A DNA stretch of 64,000 bases from positions 265,142 through 329,141 of the forward strand of contig UEHQ01000017.1 in NCBI GenBank assembly GCA_900489925.1, written 5' to 3'. Each line of letters begins with the position of its first letter. Within the stretch, counting starts at the first letter, position 1. This DNA is from Hyphomicrobiales bacterium (GTDB lineage: Bacteria > Pseudomonadota > Alphaproteobacteria > Rhizobiales > Rhizobiaceae). Below the pieces are notes generated by a model, which saw only the letters and a list, made by a program, of their open reading frames with translations, was not told where the DNA came from and ran no database searches. Made by a program: the position numbers and the translations under genes. Below, one piece after another: positions 1-8,901 of the stretch.

Positions 1-588
1 CCAGGAAATATCCCGCGTCGGGTTGGCGGCCTTGTATTCTTCAAGAAAGTCGATAACGCCCTGCCCGCGGGCCTCCGACCAGTTCTGTCCGGGCGCAGAG
101 ACGCCAACAAGAACCTTGACCGGCCCATCCTTCGGAAAACTCTCCGAGATCGCCTTGCCGAGCGAATGACCAGCCGGCCGGAAGCCCTGACCGACGAACG
201 CCGCGCGCTTGTTGCCATCGGCCCCCTTGCTGTCATCAACGTTGACGCCAATGACAACGACGCCGTCCTTGACCGCACGATCAATCACGTCGTCGAGCGC
301 CTGGTCGTCGACGATCGAGGTCAATAGCGCGTCAGGTTTGCGCGCAAGTGCTGCTTCAATATTCGACAGCTGTTGCTCGACGGATCCTTCGGTCTGAGTG
401 AAGACCATCTGGCAGTTGGCGCCGATCTTCTCGCAGGCGTCGTCGAAGCCCTTCTTGACCGCCTGCCAGAAGGTGTTCGACGCCGAAGAATGGTGCGCGA
501 ACACGATGTTCAGCGGCTCCGCCTGTGCGACGCTCGTGGTGGCCATGAGGGCAAGTCCCCATGCACCGCAGATAATGCTCTTTCTCAT
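1..588 (-). CDS. Sugar ABC transporter periplasmic substrate-binding protein, C-terminus outside window
   Basis: The first 196 residues are present and the gene runs off the left edge. It starts with a signal peptide (MRKSIICGAWG..., probable cleavage after AQA near residue 23) followed by a mature protein of the Peripla_BP_4 type (ribose/rhamnose/xylose binders). Visible family features are the N-terminal LNIVFAHHSSASNTFW strand and a DALLTSIVDDQAL segment of the first lobe. A GGGAGG ribosome site lies 7 nt before the ATG. It lies 34 nt downstream of the dehydratase gene on the same strand, so it is probably cotranscribed and imports the sugar or sugar acid handled there. The exact ligand cannot be told. 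Confidence 0.85.
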   Translation of the reverse strand, partial: MRKSIICGAWGLALMATTSVAQAEPLNIVFAHHSSASNTFWQAVKKGFDDACEKIGANCQMVFTQTEGSVEQQLSNIEAALARKPDALLTSIVDDQALDDVIDRAVKDGVVVIGVNVDDSKGADGNKRAAFVGQGFRPAGHSLGKAISESFPKDGPVKVLVGVSAPGQNWSEARGQGVIDFLEEYKAANPTRDISW

Positions 589-622
589 GCCTTTTCCTCC
601 CAGGTTTACTTCAGTTCCAAAG

Positions 623-1831
623 TCAGATGCTTGCGGCGTCCGATACGCGGCGGGACACCGTGAATGCCTTCTCGAGATCCGGATGCAGCTCCATGCCTAA
701 TCCGGCACCAGGCGGTACGGTGATCATTCCGTTTTTCACCTCCGGCAACGCGGTGACGAGATCGCGATACCAGGTCTTGTAGAAGGCCCGGACACTCTCC
801 TGGACAAGCGCATTGGGTGCGTTGAGCGACAGATGCGTCGAAGCGCAGAGCACGACGGGCCCGGTGCAATCATGGGGCGCGACCGGCAGATGCCAGGCTT
901 CCGCCATCGCAGCGATCTTGCGTGCTTCCGACAGTCCGCCACACCAGCTGATGTCGAGCATCACCACGCCAGCCGCCCCCGTCTCCAACAGATCACGGAA
1001 GGCCCAGCGCGAGCCGAGCGTCTCCGATGCCGAAATCGGTGCCGGTGATGCGGCAGCGTAGCGTCCGAGGCTGGAGAGGCTGTCCATCTTGATCGGATCT
1101 TCATGCCAGAATGTCTGGTAGGGCGTCAGCGCCTTTGCGATCTGAATGGCAGGCAAGAGTTGCCACATCGAGTGGAACTCGACCATGATGTCCATCTTGT
1201 CGCCCACAGCCGAACGGATTTTTTCAAACGGCTCCAGCGCGCGCCGGAGATCCGGTGATGAGATGTACTGGCCCCGGGTCTTCTCGGCCGCGATATCGAA
1301 GGGCCATATCTTCATGGCCGTTATCCCTTCTTCGAGCAGGGAGTGGGCGAGCTCGTCCGCGTTGAGGAGGAAGCCGTTCAGATCGTCATAGGCGTTGGTC
1401 GCTGATGCCGACAGATCGTAGTTGGCAGTCGTCTGACCAGTTGCCTTCTTGATGTATTCCGTACCCGCGCAGGTGTTGTAGGTGCGGATTTCGCGGCGGC
1501 TAAACCCACCCAAGAGCTGTGCGATCGGCTGCCCCGTTGCCTTCCCGAAGATATCCCAGAGCGCAATGTCGAATGCCGAATTGCCCCGTACCTCAGCTCC
1601 TGACGACCGAAATCCGAGATAGCCGACGAGATCGGCGGCCAGGAGATCGATCTGCAGCGGATCGCGTCCCATAACGCGTGGCGCTACGTATTCATGAATG
1701 TAGGTTTCGACGGTCTGCGCACCGAAGAACGTCTCCCCGAGACCGGTGATGCCTTCGTCCGTATGGACCAATACCCAGAGCAAGTTCTGGCGTTCCGCGA
1801 CACGCACGGTCTCTAGTTTCGTGATTTTCAT
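623..1831 (-). CDS. Mandelate racemase/muconate lactonizing enzyme family protein, probable acid-sugar dehydratase
   Basis: 402 aa, a full-length enolase-superfamily protein: N-terminal capping domain (1-120) and TIM barrel. Conserved barrel residues are visible: K174 (MKIW), metal ligands E218, E244 (WHED) and E270 (SASE), and a probable catalytic H320 (APHDCTGP). The E-x-H spacing at 218-220 resembles the D-x-H arrangement of galactonate-type dehydratases, which suggests sugar-acid dehydration rather than racemisation; this is inference. The gene lies 11 nt after a GntR regulator and just before a sugar ABC binding protein, opposite a lactonase, so it probably dehydrates the aldonate formed by that lactonase. 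The substrate is unknown. Confidence 0.88.
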   Translation of the reverse strand: MKITKLETVRVAERQNLLWVLVHTDEGITGLGETFFGAQTVETYIHEYVAPRVMGRDPLQIDLLAADLVGYLGFRSSGAEVRGNSAFDIALWDIFGKATGQPIAQLLGGFSRREIRTYNTCAGTEYIKKATGQTTANYDLSASATNAYDDLNGFLLNADELAHSLLEEGITAMKIWPFDIAAEKTRGQYISSPDLRRALEPFEKIRSAVGDKMDIMVEFHSMWQLLPAIQIAKALTPYQTFWHEDPIKMDSLSSLGRYAAASPAPISASETLGSRWAFRDLLETGAAGVVMLDISWCGGLSEARKIAAMAEAWHLPVAPHDCTGPVVLCASTHLSLNAPNALVQESVRAFYKTWYRDLVTALPEVKNGMITVPPGAGLGMELHPDLEKAFTVSRRVSDAASI

Positions 1832-1842
1832 AAGATGCTTCC

Positions 1843-2553
1843 CTATGCGACGCCGGCTGCCAGCAACGCTTTCACGCTTTCGTCAAAATGCTGGGCCATC
1901 AATTGGCTTGAGGCCTGAGGATCCCCCGCAACAATCGCCTCGGCGATCGCAACATGCAGGTCGTTCATGGCATGCCGCTCATTGTCGGATGATCGACTGC
2001 GCCAGCCGATTGGCCATGTCTGTCGCGAGACGCCCTGAAACGCGCCGACAATCATCGCGAAGATCGGGTTCTTCGAGGCGCGGGCAATCTCAAGATGAAA
2101 TGCCAGGTCGCTCTCCATGACGCGTTCCGGCGCATCGAAATTTGTCCGCATCGCCTCGGCGTGCTCGAGGATCGCACGGGCCTCATCATTGGAGCGGCGC
2201 AGGGCAGCAAGGGTAGCTGTGCGCACTTCGATCGTACGGCGGACATCGTAGATCTGCTGGACATTGATCTGCTCGGTGTCGATACCGTGTTCGATCATCA
2301 GCGACATGGCACCGTGATCCAGTTGCGCGACCGTCGCCCGCTTGCCGACGCTCAGGTCGATCAGTCGCATCGCCGCGAGCGACCGAAAGGCCTCGCGAAC
2401 CACCGTCCTTGATACACTGAGCTCCTTCGACAGAGCCGCCTCGCTCGGCAGGCGATCACCAGGTCCGAGTTCGTTCATGCGGATATGAGCGGTGATCGCC
2501 CCAATCGCATTGCTGACCAGCCCCGCGTTTCCGACCTCCGGAAAAGTCGCCAT
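1843..2553 (-). CDS. FadR-subfamily GntR transcriptional regulator (FCD domain)
   Basis: 236 aa. An N-terminal winged helix-turn-helix (about 12-78, with RLPSEAALSKELSVSRTVVRE) is followed by an all-helical FCD ligand domain. Its metal-site residues D149, H153, H200 and H222 are all present. It is the first gene of the minus-strand sugar-acid operon and is divergent from the SMP-30 lactonase gene, so it probably represses both directions until a sugar acid binds. A short inverted repeat in the 108-bp divergent gap (2581-2591) is a candidate operator. Confidence 0.9.
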   Translation of the reverse strand: MATFPEVGNAGLVSNAIGAITAHIRMNELGPGDRLPSEAALSKELSVSRTVVREAFRSLAAMRLIDLSVGKRATVAQLDHGAMSLMIEHGIDTEQINVQQIYDVRRTIEVRTATLAALRRSNDEARAILEHAEAMRTNFDAPERVMESDLAFHLEIARASKNPIFAMIVGAFQGVSRQTWPIGWRSRSSDNERHAMNDLHVAIAEAIVAGDPQASSQLMAQHFDESVKALLAAGVA

Positions 2554-2580
2554 GTGTAACTCCGTTCAAAAGTTCAAAAC

Positions 2581-2591
2581 CTGTATGACAG
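2581..2591. promoter_or_regulatory. Candidate GntR operator between divergent sugar-acid genes
   Basis: CTGTATGACAG is an inverted repeat with CTGT/ACAG arms around ATG, in the 108-bp gap between the GntR gene and the divergent lactonase. A related CTGT...ACAG arrangement recurs at 2629-2638. Short interrupted palindromes of this kind are typical for FCD-type GntR proteins. The assignment rests on position and symmetry only. Confidence 0.4.
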
Positions 2592-2661
2592 CTTTTATTG
2601 ATTTATGCGTATTTTATGATTACCCTGTCTGTCAACAGCCAATTTCAGACCGGGGGTTTCT

Positions 2662-3552
2662 GTGGGAATAAATATCGAGGTTGCTCAGGCGGCGGCCAAT
2701 GTCGTCGGGGAGAGCGTTGTGTGGGATGACCGCAGGGAGCGTCTGCTGTGGGTCGATATTGTTGGGAGAGCCATCCATGCCTTCGCACCGGCCACGGGTG
2801 ACCACCAACGTTGGCCGGCGCCGGATATGCCAACCTCGATCGGGCTGAGGCAAGACGGCGGAGCGATTGTCGGCCTCGCCACCACAATTGCGCTGTGGGA
2901 CTATGGGGATACGTTTCATACTGTTGCGACGGTTGAGCCCGGAACGACCGGCAACCGGTTGAACGAAGGTGTCGTCGGCCCGGATGGCGCCTTTTGGGTC
3001 GGCACGATGCAGAACAACATCGCCGCGGACGGGACGCCCTTGGCGATGAGCGGCGAAAGGGGTCGGCTCTACCGCTATACCCCCGACGGCAAGGTGCTGC
3101 CGCTGACGGATGACCTGTTCGGCATCACCAACACCTTGGTCTGGCCGGGCGACGGCAAGGTACTGACGGCGGACACGCTTCAAAACACGATCTATTCCTA
3201 TGAGATCGCCGGCTCCACGCTCCGCAACCGCGTTCCGGTATTTGCCGGTTTCGATCGGGGCCTTCCGGATGGCTCCTGCCTCGACGACGAAGGGTTCATC
3301 TGGAACTGCCGCGTCGCCCGCGGCGGCTGCATCGTCCGCTTCGATCCAAAGGGACGCCTGGACCAAGTGATTGACCTGCCGGTTTCCCAGCCGACAAGCT
3401 GCGCTTTCGGTGGCGAGGACCTATCAACGCTTTTCGTCACCTCCGCCCGCTTTTCGATGACGGATGAAGAGCTAAGGCAAAATCCGCTCGAAGGCGCCCT
3501 GCTGGCGATCGACACCGGAAAACGTGGTCGAAGGTCAAATCGTTTCGGGTAG
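2662..3552 (+). CDS. SMP-30/gluconolactonase-like sugar lactone hydrolase
   Basis: 296 aa, the usual length for the SMP-30/LRE family of six-bladed propellers. The four expected metal ligands can be placed: E17 (GESVVW), N101 (RLNEG), N157 (ITNTL) and D203 (GLPDG). The start is GTG, with a G-rich CGGGGG site upstream. The family opens aldono-lactones to aldonic acids, often with Ca or Zn. It is divergent from the GntR regulator and the enolase-type dehydratase, giving an oxidise, open, dehydrate route for a sugar whose dehydrogenase is not in the window. The C-terminus (DTGKRGRRSNRFG) fits the family ending, so the gene looks intact. Confidence 0.87.
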   Translation: MGINIEVAQAAANVVGESVVWDDRRERLLWVDIVGRAIHAFAPATGDHQRWPAPDMPTSIGLRQDGGAIVGLATTIALWDYGDTFHTVATVEPGTTGNRLNEGVVGPDGAFWVGTMQNNIAADGTPLAMSGERGRLYRYTPDGKVLPLTDDLFGITNTLVWPGDGKVLTADTLQNTIYSYEIAGSTLRNRVPVFAGFDRGLPDGSCLDDEGFIWNCRVARGGCIVRFDPKGRLDQVIDLPVSQPTSCAFGGEDLSTLFVTSARFSMTDEELRQNPLEGALLAIDTGKRGRRSNRFG

Positions 3553-4028
3553 GTGCCCCAACCTGCCGCAGAGAAATCGCCGCTAGATACCTGCATAGAT
3601 TTACCGGAGCACCACATGTCGATATGCTTGGTCCCTCGGAGAAGAGAGGTAGCATTCAAGAAGGTCGGAGCGCTCCTCTTCCGGCGACGAAAGCGACGGC
3701 TAGGGAGCGGAGATATCTAGTGAAACGCCCCGCCGGCCAACCGAGCGGGGCTCTGCGGCATTAGCTTGACGAGGGACTGCATATCTTGGGATCGGCTCTT
3801 CGCCCAATTCGTTCGCGTCCTAGCCACACCTTCAAGACCAAGTTGAGTTGGGAATGCTCATCGTCCGTTCGCGCAAAACCGATGCCGCGGTCGGCGTAGA
3901 CCGCAAATGAATAGGTATCATCGGAGCTAACCGCTTAGAAAGATCATACATCTGAAGATCGAGGACAGCGCCGTACTCGCATCCTCGACCCGGTTCATCT
4001 TCCTGCTCTTGACTTCAAGCGTGATCTG
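3553..4028. other. Intergenic region, with a possible degenerate small ORF on the minus strand
   Basis: No confident gene. On the minus strand between about 3990 and 3766 there is protein-like sequence (...DTYSFAVYADRGIGFARTD... and LNLVLKVWLGRERIG) that is open but has no start codon. An ATG in another frame just upstream (MNRVEDASTAL...) would need one frameshift to join it. This may be a decayed small gene, but I do not recognise it. A GC hairpin lies at 3727-3751. Confidence 0.3.
3727..3751. terminator. Possible transcription terminator hairpin
   Basis: Perfect 7-bp stem GCCCCGC/GCGGGGC with an 11-nt loop, 175 bp after the lactonase stop codon. No clear T run follows, so factor-independent termination is uncertain. 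Confidence 0.35.
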
Positions 4029-4388
4029 TCACTTGACGTAAAAGACCATGTTCCCGTTACGCGCGCGCATCACCCACTCAATATCATTCGGCGTCAGCTT
4101 CTTCGCCTTGAGTTGCTGAACCAGCCACTTGTTCGATCGAGCCGCTGCTCTGATGGCCTCGACATGCGCCGCACTTCCCGGCGAAGGGTGCGCACCGGTC
4201 TCTGCGAAATCAGCGATCCTATAGCTGACGACAGAAAGCCGCTTGCCGTGATAGGTGCGTACGGCTTCGGGCAGGCTGTCGCTCCAGTTCATCCTGCGGT
4301 ACTCGCGCCGGTCTTGCTGGGCCTGAAGAGGATTATTGCCGGCCACGGCCAGCATGGCTATTCCAAGGACAATTGCCAGACGTTTCAT
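4029..4388 (-). CDS. Small secreted hypothetical protein
   Basis: 119 aa from the ATG at 4388, chosen because GGGAGG lies 7 nt upstream and a signal peptide begins there (MKRLAIVLGIAMLAVAG..., cleavage likely after LQA near residue 23). The mature part is basic and mostly helical, with no cysteines or known motif, and ends in RNGNMVFYVK. Probably periplasmic. It is monocistronic and faces away from the following large gene. I do not recognise a family. Confidence 0.6.
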   Translation of the reverse strand: MKRLAIVLGIAMLAVAGNNPLQAQQDRREYRRMNWSDSLPEAVRTYHGKRLSVVSYRIADFAETGAHPSPGSAAHVEAIRAAARSNKWLVQQLKAKKLTPNDIEWVMRARNGNMVFYVK

Positions 4389-4661
4389 GTCTCGACCTCC
4401 CAGAACGAGATTGCTACGCACACATAATAGCCCACGCGATCGATCTGATCATTGCACATGATCGATACTGAAATGATGAGCCTCATGGGCACCCCAGGCC
4501 CGAACGATAGCTATCGCCTGCCCGATTGGCGGGACCTTAGACATCGGCCCATTGCGCGGAATATTCCATATTAGGTTGTACTAGACGAACATTGGATGCC
4601 GACATACATTCCATTTCGGACTTGGGCTAGGTCGGCGTGACGCAATCGGGGGGATGGTATC

Positions 4662-7226
4662 ATGCGCAAAATATGTGCCTATTTGACGATTGCTTCATTC
4701 TTCTCGACATCCGCCTTCGCCGATCCCGCCGTCCTGACGGCAAACGTGAATTTCAGGACAGGCCCGGGCACCGGCTTCGAGTCCATGCGCGTCGTCCCGC
4801 AGGGGGAAGAGGTCGATATCAAGGAATGCGACGCCGGTGCGGCCTGGTGCGCCGTGAGCTATGCGGGAACCAATGGCTTCGTCGCCGGAAAATACCTCAA
4901 TCAGTCCAATACCAGCGCCCCTGCCTGGCCAAGGGTCTTCAACACCGAGAGCGGTGCGACCATTACGCTCTTTCAGCCGCAGATAACCGATTGGACGGAC
5001 TTCAAGCAACTTGACGCGCTGATCGCTACAGAGCTGAAGCTTCCGACCGACGCCAAGCCGCTCTATGGCATCATCGGCGTGTCGGCCAAGACAGTCGCCG
5101 ACGATGAAAACGAGAATGTCACGCTGACGGAGGTCAAGGCCACGCGCGTGGAATTTTCGACGCTTGACCGGCAGCAATTGTCGGATCTGTCGCTAGAGGT
5201 CGGCAAGCTCATGCCGACCGACCCCATCGTTGTCTCAGAGGACCGGCTGACGGCGAGTCTCGCCGACTACAAGCGGCTCGTCGACGTCACCGACGTCAAG
5301 GCCGATCCGCCACCGATCTTCACGAGCGAAGCGCCGGCAATCCTCGTCCAGACGAACGGAAAAGCCGTGTCCGCGCCCGTAAAAGGCGTGCAGGGTCTTT
5401 CCTTTGTGGCCAACACGAACTGGGATCTTCTGAAGGTCGACGCGACAAACGCCTATTATCTCAGGGACGACAAGAGCTGGCTGACGTCGAAGACGCTGGA
5501 ATCCGGCTGGGTGGCCGCGGACACCGTCCCGGACGTCATTTCCAGCCTGCCCGACGATGACAACTGGAAGGATGCGAAGGCGGCACTTCCGCCGGCTCCT
5601 TTTGCCGGAAAGCCCATCCCGAAGGTCTTCTATTCGGACAAGCCGGCGGAGCTGATGATCTTCGAAGGCAAACCGGCGTTCGAGCCGGTGCCCGGAACGG
5701 CTCTCGACTGGGTGTCGAACACGACGGGCGCTGTCTTCTATTACAAGCCGACCAAGGCGTGGTACACGCTTCTTTCGGGACGCTGGTTCTCGTCGACGTC
5801 GCTCAACGGTCCATGGACCTTCGCCACCACCAGCCTGCCAAAGGATTTCCTGCGCGTGCCCGATGATGCGCCCTATGCGGCCGTGCGCGCGTCCATTCCC
5901 GGCACCTCCGAAAGTGCGGAAGCGCGCCTGAAGGCAAGCATTCCGAAGATGGCCCGCGTCTCGACCGATGGCACCGTGACCGTGGAGGTCAGCTACAGTG
6001 GCGAGCCGAAGTTCGAGCCTATCGAAGGCACGTCCATGTTCTACGCGGTCAATGCCAACGAGCAGGTGATCAAGGTCGGTGACAAGTATTTTGTGCTCAA
6101 AGACGGTATCTGGTTCGTTGGCGACACGCCGACCGGCCCCTTTGCCGTCGCACGTGCGGTCGCCGATGAAATCTACACGATCCCCCCTTCTTCGTCCGTC
6201 TATAACGCCACCTACGTTCGCATCTATGAAACCGAGGATGATGCCGTCTGGTATGGCTACACACTCGGCTATCTCGGCGCCTACCTGGCATGGGACACGC
6301 TGGTGTGGGGTTCGGGCTGGTATTACCCGCCCTATTGGGACTACGACGATCCAGACCTGCCCTACTATCCGCCGCCGATAACCTACGGTGTCGGCGCATT
6401 CTACAATCCGGCTTACGGCGCCTTCGGCCGCTACGGCTATGCCTATGGGCCGAACCGTGGCTTGGTCGTCGGCGCCGCATACAACCCGAGGACAGGAACC
6501 CATATCAGGGCCGGCGTAGCGGCGGGACCGAACGGTGAGAGGGGCTTTATCGCGGCCTACAATCCGCGCACAGGCAATGCTCTTGTCGCGCGCGGTGGGC
6601 AGAATGTCTACGGCTCCTGGGGAAGCGTCTCCGTCAAGCATGGCGGTGAATTCGCCCGCATCAGTGGGGGATCGACCGGAAGTGCCGGCGGCCTGCGCTG
6701 GCGCAATTCGGAAGGAGACAAGGGCTTCATCGTCGGGAGCAAGGGCGGCGATGTCTATGCCGGCCGCGACGGTAACGTCTATCGACGCCAGGATGGCCAG
6801 TGGCAGAAGCATTCGTCGGACGGCTGGCAGCCGGTTGGGCCGCCGGAACGCGGAGACCTCAAGCGACCAGAGCAGCGTCCGGCGGCAAATAGACCAAGGG
6901 CCTCGCAACGCCCCGCGGGACAACGCCCGGCGACCCCGCGCCACACCCCGCAGCGTTCTCTCGACCGGGTGCCCTCTCATCTCTCCTTCGATATGGATGG
7001 ACGGCAATTAGGCAACCGCAACGAACTGAACCGCGCCTATGGCAGGAGCTTGCCGCAAACAGGGGGCAACTTCCACAACTTCGACCGCGGCGGCAGTTTC
7101 CACGGTGGAGGCGGTGGCGGCGGCCGCAGTTTCCAGGGAGGCGGCGGACGCGGCGGCGGCGCAGTTATGCGCGGCGGCGGTGGTCGTGGTGGTGGTGGCG
7201 GTCGTGGCGGTGGTGGGAGACGGTAA
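4662..7226 (+). CDS. Large exported SH3-domain protein with Gly/Arg-rich C-terminal tail
   Basis: 854 aa. A signal peptide (about 1-20, ...STSAFA) precedes a bacterial SH3 domain (about 24-85, NVNFRTGPGTGFESMRVVPQG). A long middle region (about 90-520) has several repeated W/Y-rich segments such as WYTLLSGRWFSS and IWFVGDTPTGPF. A Tyr/Pro-rich patch (about 535-580, YYPPYWDYDDPD) follows, then Gly-rich repeats ending in a tail of almost pure Gly/Arg. The architecture suggests an envelope or surface protein that may contact peptidoglycan; similar rhizobial proteins are often called carbohydrate-binding, which I cannot confirm. Monocistronic, start at ATG 4662. Confidence 0.75.
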   Translation: MRKICAYLTIASFFSTSAFADPAVLTANVNFRTGPGTGFESMRVVPQGEEVDIKECDAGAAWCAVSYAGTNGFVAGKYLNQSNTSAPAWPRVFNTESGATITLFQPQITDWTDFKQLDALIATELKLPTDAKPLYGIIGVSAKTVADDENENVTLTEVKATRVEFSTLDRQQLSDLSLEVGKLMPTDPIVVSEDRLTASLADYKRLVDVTDVKADPPPIFTSEAPAILVQTNGKAVSAPVKGVQGLSFVANTNWDLLKVDATNAYYLRDDKSWLTSKTLESGWVAADTVPDVISSLPDDDNWKDAKAALPPAPFAGKPIPKVFYSDKPAELMIFEGKPAFEPVPGTALDWVSNTTGAVFYYKPTKAWYTLLSGRWFSSTSLNGPWTFATTSLPKDFLRVPDDAPYAAVRASIPGTSESAEARLKASIPKMARVSTDGTVTVEVSYSGEPKFEPIEGTSMFYAVNANEQVIKVGDKYFVLKDGIWFVGDTPTGPFAVARAVADEIYTIPPSSSVYNATYVRIYETEDDAVWYGYTLGYLGAYLAWDTLVWGSGWYYPPYWDYDDPDLPYYPPPITYGVGAFYNPAYGAFGRYGYAYGPNRGLVVGAAYNPRTGTHIRAGVAAGPNGERGFIAAYNPRTGNALVARGGQNVYGSWGSVSVKHGGEFARISGGSTGSAGGLRWRNSEGDKGFIVGSKGGDVYAGRDGNVYRRQDGQWQKHSSDGWQPVGPPERGDLKRPEQRPAANRPRASQRPAGQRPATPRHTPQRSLDRVPSHLSFDMDGRQLGNRNELNRAYGRSLPQTGGNFHNFDRGGSFHGGGGGGGRSFQGGGGRGGGAVMRGGGGRGGGGGRGGGGRR

Positions 7227-7521
7227 CAGGGCAATTCGGCCGGACGTCGGGCTTGATCCTTGCCGGAACCTCTACTGACTAGACTATCGCGGTAGCCGCA
7301 TCCGCGCGAACCGGAATACAACCTTACTGCCACATTTCTTGATGGGGCATGATTTTCACCTGGCTCCGCCCAGCCGTTCATATCATTCGGCGCTTTGGAA
7401 AAGAGTTTTTGCGTTTTCAGCATCCGGGATCGATGATCGCTGCAGCACCCGCTTGCCGCTGCAGCGCCTAAACGCGTTTTCCCCCGGCCGATCGGATCAG
7501 AGCTAGAAGGGAGCGAGGTAA

Positions 7522-7890
7522 ATGATAAGCGTTGAGACAACAGGCAACGGCAGTATCCTGATCATCACACCGCAAGGCCCGCTCGAGCGAGAGGATTTCG
7601 CGACGATCGGGAAAGAATTCGACCAAGCCATCGCCTCGAGCGGCAAGGTGACCGGTCTCATGATCAAGATGAAGTCCTTTCCCGGTTGGGAAAACTTCGA
7701 GGCGATCGCCAGCCACCTGAGGTTTGTCGCCGGCCACCACCGATTGATCGAGCGAATCGCAGTCGCGACAGACAGCAGCTTCCTGAAGCTCGTCCCGGGC
7801 TTGGCCGGTTATTTCGTTCACCCCAAGATCAAGGTTTTCGACCTCGACGAAACAGAGCAGGCGCTCGATTGGCTTGAGACGGGGCGTTGA
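7522..7890 (+). CDS. SpoIIAA-like (STAS-related) protein
   Basis: 122 aa, matching the SpoIIAA-like/DUF3478 family in length and pattern: an opening beta strand (GSILIITPQGPLEREDF), a central MIKMKSFPGWENFEAI motif, then ERIAVATDSSFLKL and a C-terminal helix (ALDWLE). Family members are small cytosolic STAS-fold proteins with lipid-binding or regulatory roles that are poorly defined. AAGGGAG lies upstream of the ATG. It stands alone, with no anti-sigma partner nearby. Confidence 0.8.
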   Translation: MISVETTGNGSILIITPQGPLEREDFATIGKEFDQAIASSGKVTGLMIKMKSFPGWENFEAIASHLRFVAGHHRLIERIAVATDSSFLKLVPGLAGYFVHPKIKVFDLDETEQALDWLETGR

Positions 7891-8198
7891 TAGCCCGAAG
7901 GCACAGGTGCAGGACACTTCTAGGCAACAGTGCGTCAGCTGTTGATCACGCAGGCCGCATGAACGCTTGACGATGCCTTTACGCCGCGCACGGCTCTGGT
8001 CGAGCATGACGCGGATTGATCTTGCATTCCGGCCGCGGTCCACTGTCGGAGCAAGGCCTAGGGAGCGCCAAACCGCGCCGGCAATGGTCGCGCGGCCCTA
8101 GCTGTGAGCATCCGCCATCAAAGCGCGGGTCGCTTTTGGAGGTCGGCATCACTTGCATATGCGACACCCACTGCAATGATGCCGACCAGCATTCAATC
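7891..8198. other. Intergenic region without recognisable gene
   Basis: About 308 bp between convergent genes. Reading frames here are short and lack ribosome sites. I see no convincing terminator, RNA gene or repeat. Confidence 0.5.
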
Positions 8199-8633
8199 CT
8201 AACCGAACACTATCTGCCGCAGCCTTGCAAAGAAGCCGATCGGCGGTGGCGCCAAGATGGCGCGGATTTGGCGGGCTGCGGATGCTGCAGGAACGGTCGC
8301 TCCAAAGTGGCAATAGCAAATGATCTCATGAAGCTGACCGTCTTCTAGGTCGAAGAACCGCTTTGCTTCGCCATAGGTGTCGTTGTTCAGGCCAACGGCG
8401 CGGAGGACAGGATCGCTGAAAGCAACTGAAAGCGGCGAGCCGTCGCTGCGCATGGCGGCCCGGACGTCCGGTGTTTGATATTCGGTCTGGTTGAATGTCG
8501 ATAGGCGCCAGTGCGGATTTCGCTCCAGGAGTTCAGCCCAGCGGTCAAGCCGCTCGCTCCAGGACATTGGTCGGACGCTGTAGGGTTCGACCTCTGCGAC
8601 GGTGCGCAATTCATCGAGGGTAAGATGTTTCAT
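8199..8633 (-). CDS. Hypothetical cytosolic protein
   Basis: 144 aa with no signal peptide. It is rich in Leu and charged residues at the N-terminus (MKHLTLDELRTVAEVEPY, WSERLDRWAELLER). It has a YCHFG segment near residue 108 and an amphipathic C-terminus. Coding looks genuine from length and codon use, but I recognise no family. It is transcribed alone, convergent to the SpoIIAA-like gene. Confidence 0.55.
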   Translation of the reverse strand: MKHLTLDELRTVAEVEPYSVRPMSWSERLDRWAELLERNPHWRLSTFNQTEYQTPDVRAAMRSDGSPLSVAFSDPVLRAVGLNNDTYGEAKRFFDLEDGQLHEIICYCHFGATVPAASAARQIRAILAPPPIGFFARLRQIVFG

Positions 8634-8864
8634 CTTGGACTCCGTTCAGACGTTGGTTGCTGTGCCCATTCCTCGCGGTCCCTACGGAAATGGTTACCCC
8701 GCAAAAGACAGAAGTCCAATCACGATCAGCGACAACGGCGGCTGAATATGGCTTGGTGATCCAGTAGGGGGAAAGCAACCTAGCAACTATTTGGGTTTGC
8801 AGAACTGCCGCGCGTATCAGAGCGAGCGCCGCCGAGCGAATATCGACAACTAGGCAGCAACTGT

Positions 8865-8878
8865 TGCGCAATTGCGCA
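8865..8878. repeat. 14-bp perfect palindrome
   Basis: TGCGCAATTGCGCA reads the same on both strands. It lies just past the 3' end of the Na/Pi cotransporter gene and about 230 bp upstream of the hypothetical gene at 8633. It may be a protein-binding site or chance. Confidence 0.3.
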
Positions 8879-8901
8879 TCGCCCTGCGGGAATTTAGGTC
8901 G

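Noticed and set aside
5235..7007. 590-codon reading frame on the minus strand inside the SH3 protein gene
   Set aside because: It is antisense to a well-supported gene with a signal peptide and domain structure. The minus-strand translation is Arg-rich and lacks motifs, as expected for a GC-rich shadow.
8680..8712. A possible third copy of the 45-bp palindromic box upstream of the hypothetical gene at 8633
   Set aside because: Only short pieces (CCCCGCAAAAG, CTACGGAAAT) resemble the boxes, and in different order and spacing. Not enough to claim a site.
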